Positions 8,287-17,958 of a stretch of 64,000 nucleotides of DNA are shown piece by piece. The DNA is from Burkholderiales bacterium (GTDB lineage: Bacteria; Pseudomonadota; Gammaproteobacteria; Burkholderiales; Burkholderiaceae_F). Location: contig JADCGS010000023.1 in the NCBI GenBank assembly GCA_020248865.1, positions 1 through 64,000 of the forward strand, given 5' to 3'. The notes under the pieces were generated by a model. It had not been told where the DNA came from and did not search any database. It saw nothing but the letters and a program-made list of their open reading frames with translations. A program made the translations under genes and the position numbers. The stretch's first letter is position 1, and each line of letters starts with the position of its first letter.

Positions 8287-8641
8287 GGCAGTGACCACCC
8301 GAAGGCAGCGGCGATGGAAGAGCAGCCATTGCATGAAAGGCGCATGACGGGCGCATGACGGGGGCGAAACCCGGCGCGGCGGCGGCGGTTGCGCGTCGCG
8401 TGGGCCCAACGCGACGCGGGCACCCGAGTGGCCTTGAAGAGAGCCGGAAGCCTCGCGGCCGCCGCTGAGTGTCGGCCGCCGATGGCTGAGCGCGCCGCCG
8501 GATCCACCGGCTCGTGCCGCCGCACAACCGGCGAAGGCGAGCGCCGCCGGGTCCAAGCCCAGCGCGCGACTGTGCGCGATGCGCTGTGTGCGGCGCGTAC
8601 GCGCCGCTTGCGAGCTCAGCGCCGCCGTTCTGCCCGCCGCC
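8287..8641. other. intergenic region, no gene seen
   Basis: 355 bp between the lipoprotein start and the end of puuD. It should hold the lipoprotein promoter. A direct repeat (cgcatgacggg twice, around 8340-8362) is the only structure noticed. No supported ORF, RNA or clear terminator. Confidence 0.5.
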
Positions 8642-9832
8642 TCATTTCATTCCGCCGCTGATCCAGGCCGCCAGCCGCGCCCGCTCGGCGTCGGTCATCT
8701 GGGTCAGGTTGCCGATCGGCATCGCGTGCGTCTGAATGCTCTGCTGCCAGATCTTCGGCGCCTGCGCGCGGATATGCTCCGGCGTCTGCAACAGCACGCC
8801 GGCCGGCGCGCTGGCAAAGCCGGGCTGGGTCGGCCGGTCGGCATGGCAGGTGGCGCAGTGGGTGGCGACGATGGGCGCGATGTCGGCAAACACGGGCACC
8901 GCGCTGCCGGCGGCCGCCGGCGCGGGCGGCCGCGGCGCCAGCGCCACGGCCACCGCCAGCAGGATCGCCGCGCCGGCCAGCGGCCAGCGCCAGTCGGTGC
9001 GGCCCTTGTGGCGCAGGTTGAAGAAGTGGCGGATCGCCACGCCGGCCAGCGAGATGGCGCCCAGCACCAGCCACAGGTGCCGCGCGCCGGTGATCATCGC
9101 GAAATGGTTGCTGATCATGATGAACAGCACCGGCAGCGTCAGGTAGTTGTTGTGCACGCTGCGCTGCTTGCCGCGCAGACCGTCGCGCGGGTCGGGCGCG
9201 GCGCCGGCCTGCATCGCGGCCACCATGCGCCGCTGGCCGGGGATGATCACCATCGCCACGTTGGCCACCATGATCGTGCCGATCATCGCGCCGACGTGGA
9301 TGGTGGCGGCGCGGCCGCCGAGCACCTGCTCCAGCAGGGCGGTGGCAGCGAGCATGAAGACGAAGAACAGCGCGCCGAAGACCGCCGGCCGGTCGCCCAG
9401 TGCCTTGCACAGCAGGTCGTACACGACCCAGGCCACCACCAGGCTCGCCAGGCCGATGGCCACCAGCGCGGCGCTGCCCACCGGCACCGCGCCGGCCATC
9501 ATCGCCTGCGCGTTGGCGTAGTAGACGATGGCGAGCAGCGCAAAGCCCGACAGCCAGGTGACGTAGGCCTCCCACTTGAACCAGTGCAGCTCGCGCGGCA
9601 GCTCGGGCGGTGCGACCAGGTACTTCTGCGGGTTGTAGAAGCCGCCGCCGTGCACCGCCCACAGGTGGCCCGCCACGCCCCTGGCCTTCAGCTCCGGCGG
9701 CGGCTCGCGCAGGTGGTTGTCGAGCCAGACGAAGTAGAACGACGCGCCGATCCAGGCAATGCCCGTGATCAGATGCAGCCAGCGGACCAGGAAGTTCAGC
9801 CAGTCGAGGAGGTAGGGCCAGAGGAAGTCCAC
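8642..9832 (-). CDS. puuD: urate hydroxylase PuuD (membrane, cytochrome c-fused)
   Basis: 396 residues from GTG. The first 300 residues form a multi-helix membrane domain (DFLWPYLLDWLNFLVRWLHLITGIAWIGASFYFVWLD with conserved histidines, AVHGGGFY, HWFKWEAY). The C-terminal 90 residues are a cytochrome c domain with the heme motif CATCH (HCATCHADRP) and a distal Met in HAMPIGN. PuuD oxidises urate to 5-hydroxyisourate and passes electrons to the respiratory chain instead of making peroxide. It is the last gene of the purine operon and overlaps the end of xdhC by 37 bp. The GTG start is chosen because the membrane domain begins there. Its product goes to UraH, encoded first in the operon. Confidence 0.93.
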   Translation of the reverse strand: MDFLWPYLLDWLNFLVRWLHLITGIAWIGASFYFVWLDNHLREPPPELKARGVAGHLWAVHGGGFYNPQKYLVAPPELPRELHWFKWEAYVTWLSGFALLAIVYYANAQAMMAGAVPVGSAALVAIGLASLVVAWVVYDLLCKALGDRPAVFGALFFVFMLAATALLEQVLGGRAATIHVGAMIGTIMVANVAMVIIPGQRRMVAAMQAGAAPDPRDGLRGKQRSVHNNYLTLPVLFIMISNHFAMITGARHLWLVLGAISLAGVAIRHFFNLRHKGRTDWRWPLAGAAILLAVAVALAPRPPAPAAAGSAVPVFADIAPIVATHCATCHADRPTQPGFASAPAGVLLQTPEHIRAQAPKIWQQSIQTHAMPIGNLTQMTDAERARLAAWISGGMK

Positions 9833-10854
9833 GGTGCTCGCGGGTCGGTTGCGGGGTTTTCGGATCGGAGTGCCGGGTCGTGCGTGCTGCTCGCGGCCGG
9901 CCGGCGCGCTGCCCGTGCGGCGCGCACGCGCATCAGCTCGGCCGCCACGCTGGCGGCGATGACCTCGGGCTCCTTGCTGCTGACGGCGCCCATCGGCATC
10001 TGCATCTGCTGCAGCGCCTGCGCCGGCAACCCGCGCGCGCCCAGGCGCCGCTCGAAGCGCTGGCGCTTGGCGGCCGAGCCGATCACGCCGAGCCAGGCGG
10101 CATCGCCGCGCCGCAGCGCCGCCTCGGCCAGGGCCTCGTCGAGCGAGTGCAGGTGGGTGGCAACGACGAAGGCGCTGCCGGGTGCGGCGGCGGCCGCTTC
10201 GGCCAGCGGCGCGTCGGTGATCTCGACGCGCACGTTGGCGGGCACGACAGCCGGAAACTCGCGCGCGCGCTCGTCGATCCAGGTGACGGCCACCGGCAGC
10301 GGCGCCAGGGCCTGCACCAGCGCGCGGCCCACGTGGCCGGCGCCGAACAGCAGCACCGGCAGCACCGCGCCGCGCAGCGTGAGCGTGAAGCTGGGCGTCG
10401 GCGGGTCGATGGCGATCGTGCCCGCGACCGTGGCGGTGCCGGACGGGCCGTGCTCGGCCGCCTCGATGGGTCGCGGCGGCGGCAGCGTCAGGCCGAGGGT
10501 CAGGGGTGCCGGCTGCGCCTGTTGCGATTGGAGCCGCTCCAACCAGCGGCGATCCTGCGCGTGCAGGCGCTTGAACGCCAGCGTGACGAGTCCGCCGCAG
10601 CACTGCCCGAGGCTCGGCCCCAGCGGCACCCGCAGGTGCGCGCCTTCCGTGCCGCGCGCGAGCAGCGTGCGCGCCAGTTCGATGGCGCGGTACTCGAGCG
10701 TGCCGCCGCCCAGCGTGCCGGCGAAGTCCGTCGCCGTCACCACCACAGCCGCCCCTGCATCGCGTGGCGACGAGCCGCGCGCGGTGGCGAGCACGACCCA
10801 CATGGCCGGCGTGCCGGCGTCCAGGTGGGCCAGGGCGGGGGCGAGCCAGTTCAT
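9796..10854 (-). CDS. xdhC: xanthine dehydrogenase accessory protein XdhC
   Basis: 352 residues, a typical size. XdhC binds and sulfurates the molybdenum cofactor and delivers it to XdhB. Family marks: ARGSSPRDAGAAVVV, FAGTLGGGTLEYRAI, LGQCCGGLVTLAF, VLLFGAGHVGRALV (Rossmann-like nucleotide motif), ATHLHSLDEAL and GVIGSAAKRQRFERRL. Starts 10 bp after the xdhB stop. The C-terminal 30 residues are low-complexity and overlap the start of puuD. Confidence 0.95.
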   Translation of the reverse strand: MNWLAPALAHLDAGTPAMWVVLATARGSSPRDAGAAVVVTATDFAGTLGGGTLEYRAIELARTLLARGTEGAHLRVPLGPSLGQCCGGLVTLAFKRLHAQDRRWLERLQSQQAQPAPLTLGLTLPPPRPIEAAEHGPSGTATVAGTIAIDPPTPSFTLTLRGAVLPVLLFGAGHVGRALVQALAPLPVAVTWIDERAREFPAVVPANVRVEITDAPLAEAAAAAPGSAFVVATHLHSLDEALAEAALRRGDAAWLGVIGSAAKRQRFERRLGARGLPAQALQQMQMPMGAVSSKEPEVIAASVAAELMRVRAARAARRPAASSTHDPALRSENPATDPRAPWTSSGPTSSTG

Positions 10855-10864
10855 GCGGCGCGCT

Positions 10865-13282
10865 TCATGCCCGCGGAAAATCGGGGTCTGACCCCAATTT
10901 CCCTGACCCCAATTTCCCGAAATCGGGGTCTGACCCCAATTTCCCGGCTGACCCCAATTTCCCGGGCTGCCAGTGCAACGCCCGCAGGATCGCCTCCGGC
11001 GTGGCCGGCGCGTCGAGCCGCACCGGCCCGCCGCCGCGCGCGGCGGCCAGCGCGTCGCGGATGGCGTGCAGCACGCTGATGGCCAGCATCAGCGGCGGCT
11101 CGCCCACCGCCTTGCTGCGGTAGATGCTCTCTTCGCGGTTGGCGCCGTCCCACAGCTTGACGTTGAACACGGGCGGAACGTCGCCGGCCACCGGGATCTT
11201 GTAGGTGGAGGGTGCGTGGGTGGTGAGCTTGCCCTGCTCGTTCCAGATGAGCTCCTCGGTGGTGAGCCAGCCCATGCCCTGCACGAAGCCGCCCTCGATC
11301 TGGCCGATGTCCAGCGCCGGATTGATGCTGCGGCCGACGTCGTGCAGGATGTCCACGCGCAGCACCTTCATCTCGCCGGTCAGCGTGTCGATCGCCACCT
11401 CGCTGCAGGCGGCACCCCAGGCGTAGTAGAAAAACGGGCGGCCGGTGAAACTGGCCTTGTCCCAGTGGATTTTCGGCGTCGCATAGAAGCCGTCGCTCCA
11501 CAGTTGCGCGCGCTGCAGGTAGGCCTGCTTCGCCAGCTCGCCGAAGCCCAACGCCCGGCCGCCGCCGCGCACCTGTCCGTCCCGGAACAGCACCTCGCTT
11601 TCGGTGCAGCCCAGCGCGCGCGCCGCCACGGCGGCCAGCCGCGCGCGCACCTGCAGTGCCGCCTGCTGGGCGGCCATGCCGTTCAGATCGGTGCCGCTGG
11701 AGGCTGCGGTGGCCGAGGCATTGGGCACCTTGCCGGTGTCGCTGGCGGTCACGCGCACCGCACGCGCCGGCAGGCCGAGGGCGTCGGCCACGATCTGCTG
11801 CACCTTGGTGTGCAGGCCCTGGCCCATCTCGGTGCCGCCGTGGTTCACCTGCACCGAGCCGTCCTGATAAACGTACACCAGCGCGCCGGCCTGGTTGTAG
11901 TGGGTGGCAGTGAAGCTGATGCCGAACTTCACCGGCGTCAGCGCCAGCCCCCGCTTGATCACCGGACTGCCGGCGTTGAAGGCCGCGATTTCCTTGCGCC
12001 GGCCGGCGTAATCGCAGTCGCGCGCCAGCGTGTCGATGATCCGCGGCCCGAGGTTGTCATCGACCGTCTGCCCGTAGTGGGTCACGCCGCTGCCGTCGGC
12101 GGCGTACAGGTTGGCGCGGCGCACGTCGAGCGGGTCGCTGCCGAGGGCGCGCGCCACATCGTCGATCAGGTTCTCGATGCCGAGCATGCCCTGCGGCCCG
12201 CCAAAGCCGCGGAAGGCGGTGGCCGACTGCATGGGGGTCTTCAGCCGGTAGGAGTCGATCGCCAGGCCGCCCGCACCGGCGATCGGCAACTGGTAGCAGT
12301 TGTCGGCGTGCAGCACGGTGCGGTCGTTGACCGGGCCCGACAGGTCGGCCGAGTAGCCGCAGCGGCTGGCGAACATGAGCTGCACGCCGCGCAGCCGGCC
12401 GGCCTGGTCGACGCCGGCGGCGTAGCGCACCAGGTAGTCGTGGCGCTTGCCGGTGATGAGGAAGTCGTCGTCGCGGTCGGCGCGCAGCTTGACGGGCCGA
12501 CCGTGCTTGCGCGCCGCCACCGCGGCGGCCACGGCGAACCACGCGGCCTGCGATTCCTTGCCGCCGAAGCCGCCGCCCATGCGCCGGCACTCCACGACGA
12601 TGTCGGCGTCGGCCAGGCCGAGCGCGTGGCGCACCTGATGCTGCACGTCGCCGGGATGCTGAGTGGAGGAGTGGATCAGCAACTGCCCGTCCTCGCGCGG
12701 CACCACGTAGGCGATCTGCCCTTCGAGGTAGAAGTGTTCCTGGCCGCCGATGCGCAGCTCGCCCTGCACGCGCTGCGGCGCTGCGGCGATCGCCGCGGCG
12801 GCATCGCCGCGCCGCAGGCGGGCTGGCGGCAGGATGAAACTGTGCGCCTGCAGGGCGGCGTCGGCATCGAGCTGCGGTCCGGGCGCGCTGTCCTCGTAGT
12901 CCACGCGCACGCGCCGCGCCGCCACGCGCGCGGCCTTGACGCTGCGGGCCAGCACCAGCGCCACCGGCTGACCGACCCAAAGAACCTGGCCCTCGGCCAG
13001 CACCGGCTCGTCGTGCAGGACGGTGCCGATGGCGTTGTGCGGCACATCGGCCGCGGTCAGGATGTCCACCACGCCGGGCACGGCGCGCGCCTCTTCGAGG
13101 TCGATGCGCACGATGCGCGCGTGCGCCTTCAGCGACAGCGCCGGTGCGGCGTGCAGCGTGCCGGCGAGCTCCGGCAGGTCGTCGATGTAGGCCGCGGCCC
13201 CGGCGACGTGCAGGTGCGCGCTCTCGTGCGGCAGTGCCTGGCCGACCGCCGGCGGCGCGAGGCCCGGTTCGGGCGCGTTCAC
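10865..13282 (-). CDS. xdhB: xanthine dehydrogenase molybdopterin subunit XdhB
   Basis: 805 residues, aldehyde oxidase/xanthine dehydrogenase large subunit. It binds molybdopterin cofactor and hydroxylates hypoxanthine and xanthine to urate. Visible marks: GAAAYIDDLP near the N-terminus, RRMGGGFGGKESQ, FRGFGGPQGMLGIENLIDD, GGTEMGQGLHTKVQQI and the GVGEPP-type KAVGEPPLMLAI with the catalytic glutamate. The natural end is near LRALHWQPG. The last 31 residues (KLGSAGKLGSDPDFGKLGS and so on) come from a different inserted repeat. The GTG start overlaps the stop of the small repeat ORF (GTGA) and lies exactly where each 60-bp unit carries its own ATG, so the start signal appears to be repeat-supplied. 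Confidence 0.96.
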   Translation of the reverse strand: MNAPEPGLAPPAVGQALPHESAHLHVAGAAAYIDDLPELAGTLHAAPALSLKAHARIVRIDLEEARAVPGVVDILTAADVPHNAIGTVLHDEPVLAEGQVLWVGQPVALVLARSVKAARVAARRVRVDYEDSAPGPQLDADAALQAHSFILPPARLRRGDAAAAIAAAPQRVQGELRIGGQEHFYLEGQIAYVVPREDGQLLIHSSTQHPGDVQHQVRHALGLADADIVVECRRMGGGFGGKESQAAWFAVAAAVAARKHGRPVKLRADRDDDFLITGKRHDYLVRYAAGVDQAGRLRGVQLMFASRCGYSADLSGPVNDRTVLHADNCYQLPIAGAGGLAIDSYRLKTPMQSATAFRGFGGPQGMLGIENLIDDVARALGSDPLDVRRANLYAADGSGVTHYGQTVDDNLGPRIIDTLARDCDYAGRRKEIAAFNAGSPVIKRGLALTPVKFGISFTATHYNQAGALVYVYQDGSVQVNHGGTEMGQGLHTKVQQIVADALGLPARAVRVTASDTGKVPNASATAASSGTDLNGMAAQQAALQVRARLAAVAARALGCTESEVLFRDGQVRGGGRALGFGELAKQAYLQRAQLWSDGFYATPKIHWDKASFTGRPFFYYAWGAACSEVAIDTLTGEMKVLRVDILHDVGRSINPALDIGQIEGGFVQGMGWLTTEELIWNEQGKLTTHAPSTYKIPVAGDVPPVFNVKLWDGANREESIYRSKAVGEPPLMLAISVLHAIRDALAAARGGGPVRLDAPATPEAILRALHWQPGKLGSAGKLGSDPDFGKLGSGKLGSDPDFPRA
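10876..10966. repeat. GGGGTCTGACCCC palindromic repeat cluster
   Basis: Two copies of a 27-28 bp unit, (g)aaatcggggtctgacccc followed by aatttccc, and two shorter pieces (tgaccccaatttcccg), placed alternately. The core GGGGTC-T-GACCCC is a palindrome. It lies inside the last codons of xdhB. Similar AAATTGGGGTCAGACCCC motifs are known as dispersed REP-like sequences in many proteobacteria; that link is from memory, not from a search. Confidence 0.85.
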
Positions 13283-13451
13283 TGGATGACCCGGTGCGCG
13301 AGGGATTCGCCCTTGGGGCGGCCCGGCGGGAACATCGGATGACCCTCGCGCTGCGCGCTCAGGGATTCGCCCTTGGGGCGGCCCGGCGGGAACATGGGAC
13401 TACCCTCGCGCTGCGCGCTCAGGGATTCGCCCTTGGGGCGGCCCGGCGGGC

Positions 13452-13455
<4 letters not shown>
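13279..13455 (-). CDS. 58-residue repeat-encoded bridge ORF between xdhA and xdhB
   Basis: An ORF made almost wholly of the 60-bp repeat: [11 protein letters not shown], then two further PPGRPKGES units separated by [10 protein letters not shown] and SAQREGHPMF, ending SLAHRVIQ. Its ATG overlaps the xdhA stop (ATGA) and its TGA overlaps the xdhB GTG (GTGA), so ribosomes could pass xdhA -> ORF -> xdhB without release. Internal ATGs are each preceded by GAGGG at 7 nt. The peptide is proline- and arginine-rich with no domain I recognise. It may have no function as a protein, the role being in the RNA or in translation. A coding call rests on the precise overlaps alone. Confidence 0.5.
13283..13455 (-). 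repeat. 60-bp tandem repeat array 2 (PPGRPKGES family)
   Basis: Two full units (13311-13370, 13371-13430), a 25-bp piece at the xdhA side (13431-13455) and a shortened piece (13283-13310) at the xdhB side. Sequence is close to array 1 at 2581-2845. The shortened unit keeps GGGTCATCC directly ahead of the start codon, as in the full unit next to it, but an internal deletion shifts the frame. Confidence 0.95.
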
Positions 13456-14948
<1,493 letters not shown>

Positions 14949-14955
14949 GGGCGCC

Positions 14956-15372
14956 TCAGCGGAGCAGACGGTCGTCGCCTGCGGCCCGCATCGCCGCGAC
15001 CGCTCGCGTCACCGCCGCTCGCTTGAGTCGGAGAAACTGAAGCTGCAGCACGACGATCAAGAGGAACAAGAGCAGCGCCGCGACACGGTCGCTCAGCGCG
15101 CCGACCAGCAACCACGCGAGGAGCAATCCGGCCAGCAGCACCAGCGTCACGAGCTTGATGCGCCGCCATGCCGGGTCGTGCTGCACTGGGCAGGCGGCCT
15201 GCTGCGCGACGGTCATGCGTGCGGCGGGCCGGACCAAGCCCAGATCGGCATACAGCGGATAAGTGAAGCGGTGCCACCGGTCGAGACGGGCAATATGGTC
15301 GTGACGCGCAGCCCGCAGCAGACTGTCGGCAGCCTGTTCGGCCAGCGAAAGCCTCAGCCGGTTCGCGCTCAT
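14956..15372 (-). CDS. small two-helix membrane protein in purine operon
   Basis: 138 residues, unrecognised. The N-terminal 70 residues are hydrophilic (LAEQAADSLLRAARHDH, LDRWHRFTYPLYADLGLVRPA), followed by two transmembrane helices around residues 74-93 (VTLVLLAGLLLAWLLVGAL) and 97-115 (VAALLLFLLIVVLQLQFL) and a short basic tail. It starts 5 bp after uraH and ends 7 bp before xdhA, so it is co-transcribed with them. Possible roles are a membrane tether for the Xdh/PuuD enzymes or an unrelated passenger; nothing in the sequence decides. Confidence 0.75.
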   Translation of the reverse strand: MSANRLRLSLAEQAADSLLRAARHDHIARLDRWHRFTYPLYADLGLVRPAARMTVAQQAACPVQHDPAWRRIKLVTLVLLAGLLLAWLLVGALSDRVAALLLFLLIVVLQLQFLRLKRAAVTRAVAAMRAAGDDRLLR

Positions 15373-15377
15373 GAGGT

Positions 15378-15731
15378 TCAACTCCCACGATAGGTTGAGT
15401 AGCTCCACGGGCTTACCAGAAGCGGCACGTGATAGTGCCCGGCCGCCGGGTCGATGGCAAAGCGCAGCGTCACTCGGTCGAGGAAGGCCGGGTCGGCCAG
15501 CGCCGCTCCGCGTGCGCGGAAGTACTCCGCGGTGAAGAAGTCGAGTTCGTACTGGCCGGCGGCGAAGGCGGCGCCGGCCAGCAGCGGGGCGTCGGTGCGC
15601 CCGTCTGCGTTGGTGCGCCCTTCGGTGACGAGGTGACGCGCGCCATCGTGCAGGCGCAGCAGCGCGTAGCGCATGGCGCGGGCCGGTGTGCCGGCCGCGG
15701 TATCGAGCACGTGGGTGGTGAGCTTGCTCAT
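15378..15731 (-). CDS. uraH: 5-hydroxyisourate hydrolase
   Basis: 117 residues, the transthyretin-like family. It hydrolyses 5-hydroxyisourate, the PuuD product, to OHCU, the UraD substrate. Signatures: [14 protein letters not shown] at the N-terminus, [37 protein letters not shown] with the C-terminal YRGS tetrapeptide that marks true HIU hydrolases rather than transthyretin. It is the first gene of the minus-strand purine operon and is divergent from the ABC importer across a 275-bp promoter region. Confidence 0.96.
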   Translation of the reverse strand: MSKLTTHVLDTAAGTPARAMRYALLRLHDGARHLVTEGRTNADGRTDAPLLAGAAFAAGQYELDFFTAEYFRARGAALADPAFLDRVTLRFAIDPAAGHYHVPLLVSPWSYSTYRGS

Positions 15732-15811
15732 GGGGGGAGAAGTGACCGCGTCGCTGCCTGATTATCGCGCCCCTGCGGGCGTGGCGCCGCGGTCTGCCGC
15801 GGTCCATGGCG

Positions 15812-15845
15812 GTGCGGTACGCACTGCGAACGTGCCGGCGCGCAC
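15812..15845. promoter_or_regulatory. paired GTGC/GCAC dyads, possible NtrC sites
   Basis: Two dyads, GTGCG-gta-CGCAC (15812-15824) and GTGC-N6-GCAC (15832-15845), lie about 105-140 bp upstream of the start predicted from the sigma-54 motif. That is the distance at which NtrC enhancers usually sit. Neither matches the full NtrC consensus TGCACC-N5-GGTGCA. Confidence 0.3.
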
Positions 15846-15922
15846 CGTGGCGCGTCACCCACAGCCCTGCCGGTCTTGCGGGTTTTCCATGAGCCGTCGC
15901 GCACGACCGGCGGTCATGTTCG

Positions 15923-15938
15923 TGGCACGCTTCTGGCA
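15923..15938 (+). promoter_or_regulatory. sigma-54 (RpoN) promoter candidate
   Basis: TGGCAC-GCTTC-TGGCA has the invariant GG and GC exactly 10 nt apart and matches TGGCAC-N5-TTGCA at 10 of 11 defined bases. Transcription would start near 15950, about 57 bp before the binding-protein gene. RpoN control fits nitrogen-limited uptake. Confidence 0.6.
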
Positions 15939-16006
15939 CTCGACGTCCGGGTTGCAGCGTCGACCTTCCCTCCCTCCCCAATAAAACGATCCATCGGAGC
16001 CTCCGC

Positions 16007-17035
16007 ATGACCACCCGTAGCTTTGCTCGCCGCGACCTGCTCAAGGGCGCGGCCGCCGCGCTGGCCGCACCGTCGCTCGCGCTCGCCCAGGAAACGCCGA
16101 TCCGCTTCACGCTCGACTGGCGCTTCGAAGGCCCGTCGGCGCCGTACCTGCTGGCGCTCGAGAAGGGCTACTTCCGCGCCGAGAAGCTCAACGTGACGAT
16201 CGACTCCGGCGCCGGCAGCCCGGCGGCGATTCAGCGCGTAGCCACCGGCGGCTACGACATGGGCTTTGGCGACTTCTCCTCACTGACCGAGTTCTACGCC
16301 AACAACCCCGGCGTTCCAGGGCCGGCCGGCGTGTACGTGGTTTACGAGAGATCGCCGGCCACCGTGTTCGCGATGCGCGGCAAGGGCATCGCCAAGCCGG
16401 CGGACCTGAACGGCAAGCGGCTCGGCGCGCCGGTGTTCGACGGCGGGCGCAAGGCTTTCCCCATCTTTGCCCAGGCCAACGGCATCGACCACACCAAGAT
16501 CCAGTGGACCAGCATGGAGCCGGCGCTGCGCGAGACCATGCTGGTGCGCGGCGAGGTCGATGCGGTCACGGGCTTCCTCTTCTCGGGCCTGCTGTCGCTG
16601 ATCGCACGCGGCGCCAAGGAAGAGGACATCGTGATCATGCAGTTCAAGGACTTCGGCGTGAACCTGTACGGCTCGTCGATCCTGGCCTCCAGCGAGATGA
16701 TCACCAAGCGTCCGGAGGCAGTGCGCGGCTTCGTGCGCGCCTTCAATCGCGGCCTGAAGGAGACCATCGCCAACCCGCAGGAGGCCATCACCTTCGTCAA
16801 GAAGCGCGACCCGCTGGTCAACGAGCAGATCGAACTGCGGCGCCTGCGGCTGTGCCTGGACAACTTCATCGCCACGCCGACGGCAAAGGCCACCGGCCTG
16901 GGCTCGGTCGACCGGGCACGCCTGGCGGAAACCACCCAGCGCGTGGTCAGTGCATTCAACCTGAAGAACCCGGTCGATCCGTCGCTGCTGTTCAATCCGC
17001 TGTTCCTGCCGCCGCTGGCCGACCGCCGCATCTGA
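16007..17035 (+). CDS. ABC transporter substrate-binding protein (SsuA/ThiY type)
   Basis: 342 residues. The N-terminus is a twin-arginine-like export signal (RSFARRDLLKGAAAALAAPSLALAQ). The mature part is an NMT1/SsuA-like periplasmic binding protein: PIRFTLDWRFEGPSAPYLLALEKGYF, SGAGSPAAIQRVATGGYDMGFGDF, DLNGKRLGAPVFDGGRKAFP. It captures a small ligand for the two following gene products. The family binds nitrate, sulfonates, taurine, pyrimidines or ureides. The adjacent purine operon and the sigma-54 promoter favour a nitrogenous ligand such as allantoin or another purine-derived compound, which is inference. A terminator-like hairpin after the gene could raise its level over the ATPase and permease. 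Confidence 0.9.
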   Translation: MTTRSFARRDLLKGAAAALAAPSLALAQETPIRFTLDWRFEGPSAPYLLALEKGYFRAEKLNVTIDSGAGSPAAIQRVATGGYDMGFGDFSSLTEFYANNPGVPGPAGVYVVYERSPATVFAMRGKGIAKPADLNGKRLGAPVFDGGRKAFPIFAQANGIDHTKIQWTSMEPALRETMLVRGEVDAVTGFLFSGLLSLIARGAKEEDIVIMQFKDFGVNLYGSSILASSEMITKRPEAVRGFVRAFNRGLKETIANPQEAITFVKKRDPLVNEQIELRRLRLCLDNFIATPTAKATGLGSVDRARLAETTQRVVSAFNLKNPVDPSLLFNPLFLPPLADRRI

Positions 17036-17071
17036 GAGGGCGAGAGGCCCGCGCCGAATTTCTGGCAGGAT

Positions 17072-17101
17072 CGCCCCGGCGCCCGCCGGGGCGTTTGTTT
17101 T
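17072..17101 (+). terminator. hairpin with T-run inside ABC operon
   Basis: CGCCCCGGCG and CGCCGGGGCG form a GC-rich hairpin followed by TTTGTTTT. It sits between the binding-protein and ATPase genes and looks like a partial (leaky) terminator, common where the binding protein is made in excess. Confidence 0.65.
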
Positions 17102-17111
17102 CACCGAGACC

Positions 17112-17948
17112 ATGGCCGCCGTCCCGACCACGCCTGCCGCCGACCCGCAGCCCGAAATCACCCACGCGGAAGCCTTCATCGACTTCCAGAGCGTCTTCCT
17201 GCGCTACGGCCAGGACGACAGCTTCGCGGTCGAGGACATCACGCTGAAGCTGCGCCGGCACGAGTTTGCGGCCATCGTCGGGCCTTCGGGCTGCGGCAAG
17301 TCGACCTTCATGAAGCTCACCACGGGGCTGAAGCTGCCGACCCAGGGCACGGTGATCGTCGACGGCCGCGAGGTGGCCGGACCGCTGAAGATCGTCGGCA
17401 TGGCCTTTCAGAACGCCACGCTGCTGCCGTGGCGCACCACGCTGGACAACGTCCTGCTGCCGCTGGAGATCGTGGAACCGTATCGCTCGAGCTTCAAGCA
17501 GAAGAAGGACGAGTACGTGGAGCGGGCGCGCGCGCTGCTGGCCACCGTGGGCCTGGCCGGCAACGAGGACAAGTACCCCTGGCAGTTGTCGGGCGGCATG
17601 CAGCAGCGCGCCAGCATCTGCCGCGCGCTGGTGCACCAGCCCAAGCTGCTGATGCTCGACGAGCCCTTCGGTGCGCTCGACGCATTCACCCGCGAGGAGC
17701 TGTGGTGCGTGCTGCGCGACCTGTGGGCGAGCGACCCGTTCAACGTGGTGCTGGTGACGCACGACCTGCGCGAGGCCACCTTCCTCGCCGACACCGTGTT
17801 TGTCATGAGCAAGCGGCCCGGCCGCATTCTCATGCGCAAGGAAATCGACCTGCCGCGCCCGCGCGACCTCGAAGTCACGTACTCGGAGCGCTTCTCCGAG
17901 ATCGTGCACGAGCTGCGCGAGAAGATCGGCGCGATTCGCAAGTCCTGA
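17112..17948 (+). CDS. ABC transporter ATP-binding protein
   Basis: 278 residues. Walker A GPSGCGKST, Q-loop (AFQNATLLPWRTTLDNVLLPLEI), signature LSGGMQQRASICRALVHQPKLLMLDEP with Walker B, and H-loop VTHDLREATFLAD. It is closest in type to SsuB/TauB/ThiZ importer ATPases and powers the permease encoded 10 bp downstream. A start at MAAVPTTPAA leaves an 18-residue leader before the ABC domain, usual for the group. Confidence 0.94.
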   Translation: MAAVPTTPAADPQPEITHAEAFIDFQSVFLRYGQDDSFAVEDITLKLRRHEFAAIVGPSGCGKSTFMKLTTGLKLPTQGTVIVDGREVAGPLKIVGMAFQNATLLPWRTTLDNVLLPLEIVEPYRSSFKQKKDEYVERARALLATVGLAGNEDKYPWQLSGGMQQRASICRALVHQPKLLMLDEPFGALDAFTREELWCVLRDLWASDPFNVVLVTHDLREATFLADTVFVMSKRPGRILMRKEIDLPRPRDLEVTYSERFSEIVHELREKIGAIRKS

Positions 17949-17958
17949 AAGGCGTTCC

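Noticed and set aside
10973..13342. A 789-codon open frame opposite xdhB
   Set aside because: It is the antisense shadow of a well-supported gene; high GC leaves long open frames on the opposite strand. The translation is His/Ala/Arg-rich with no motif.
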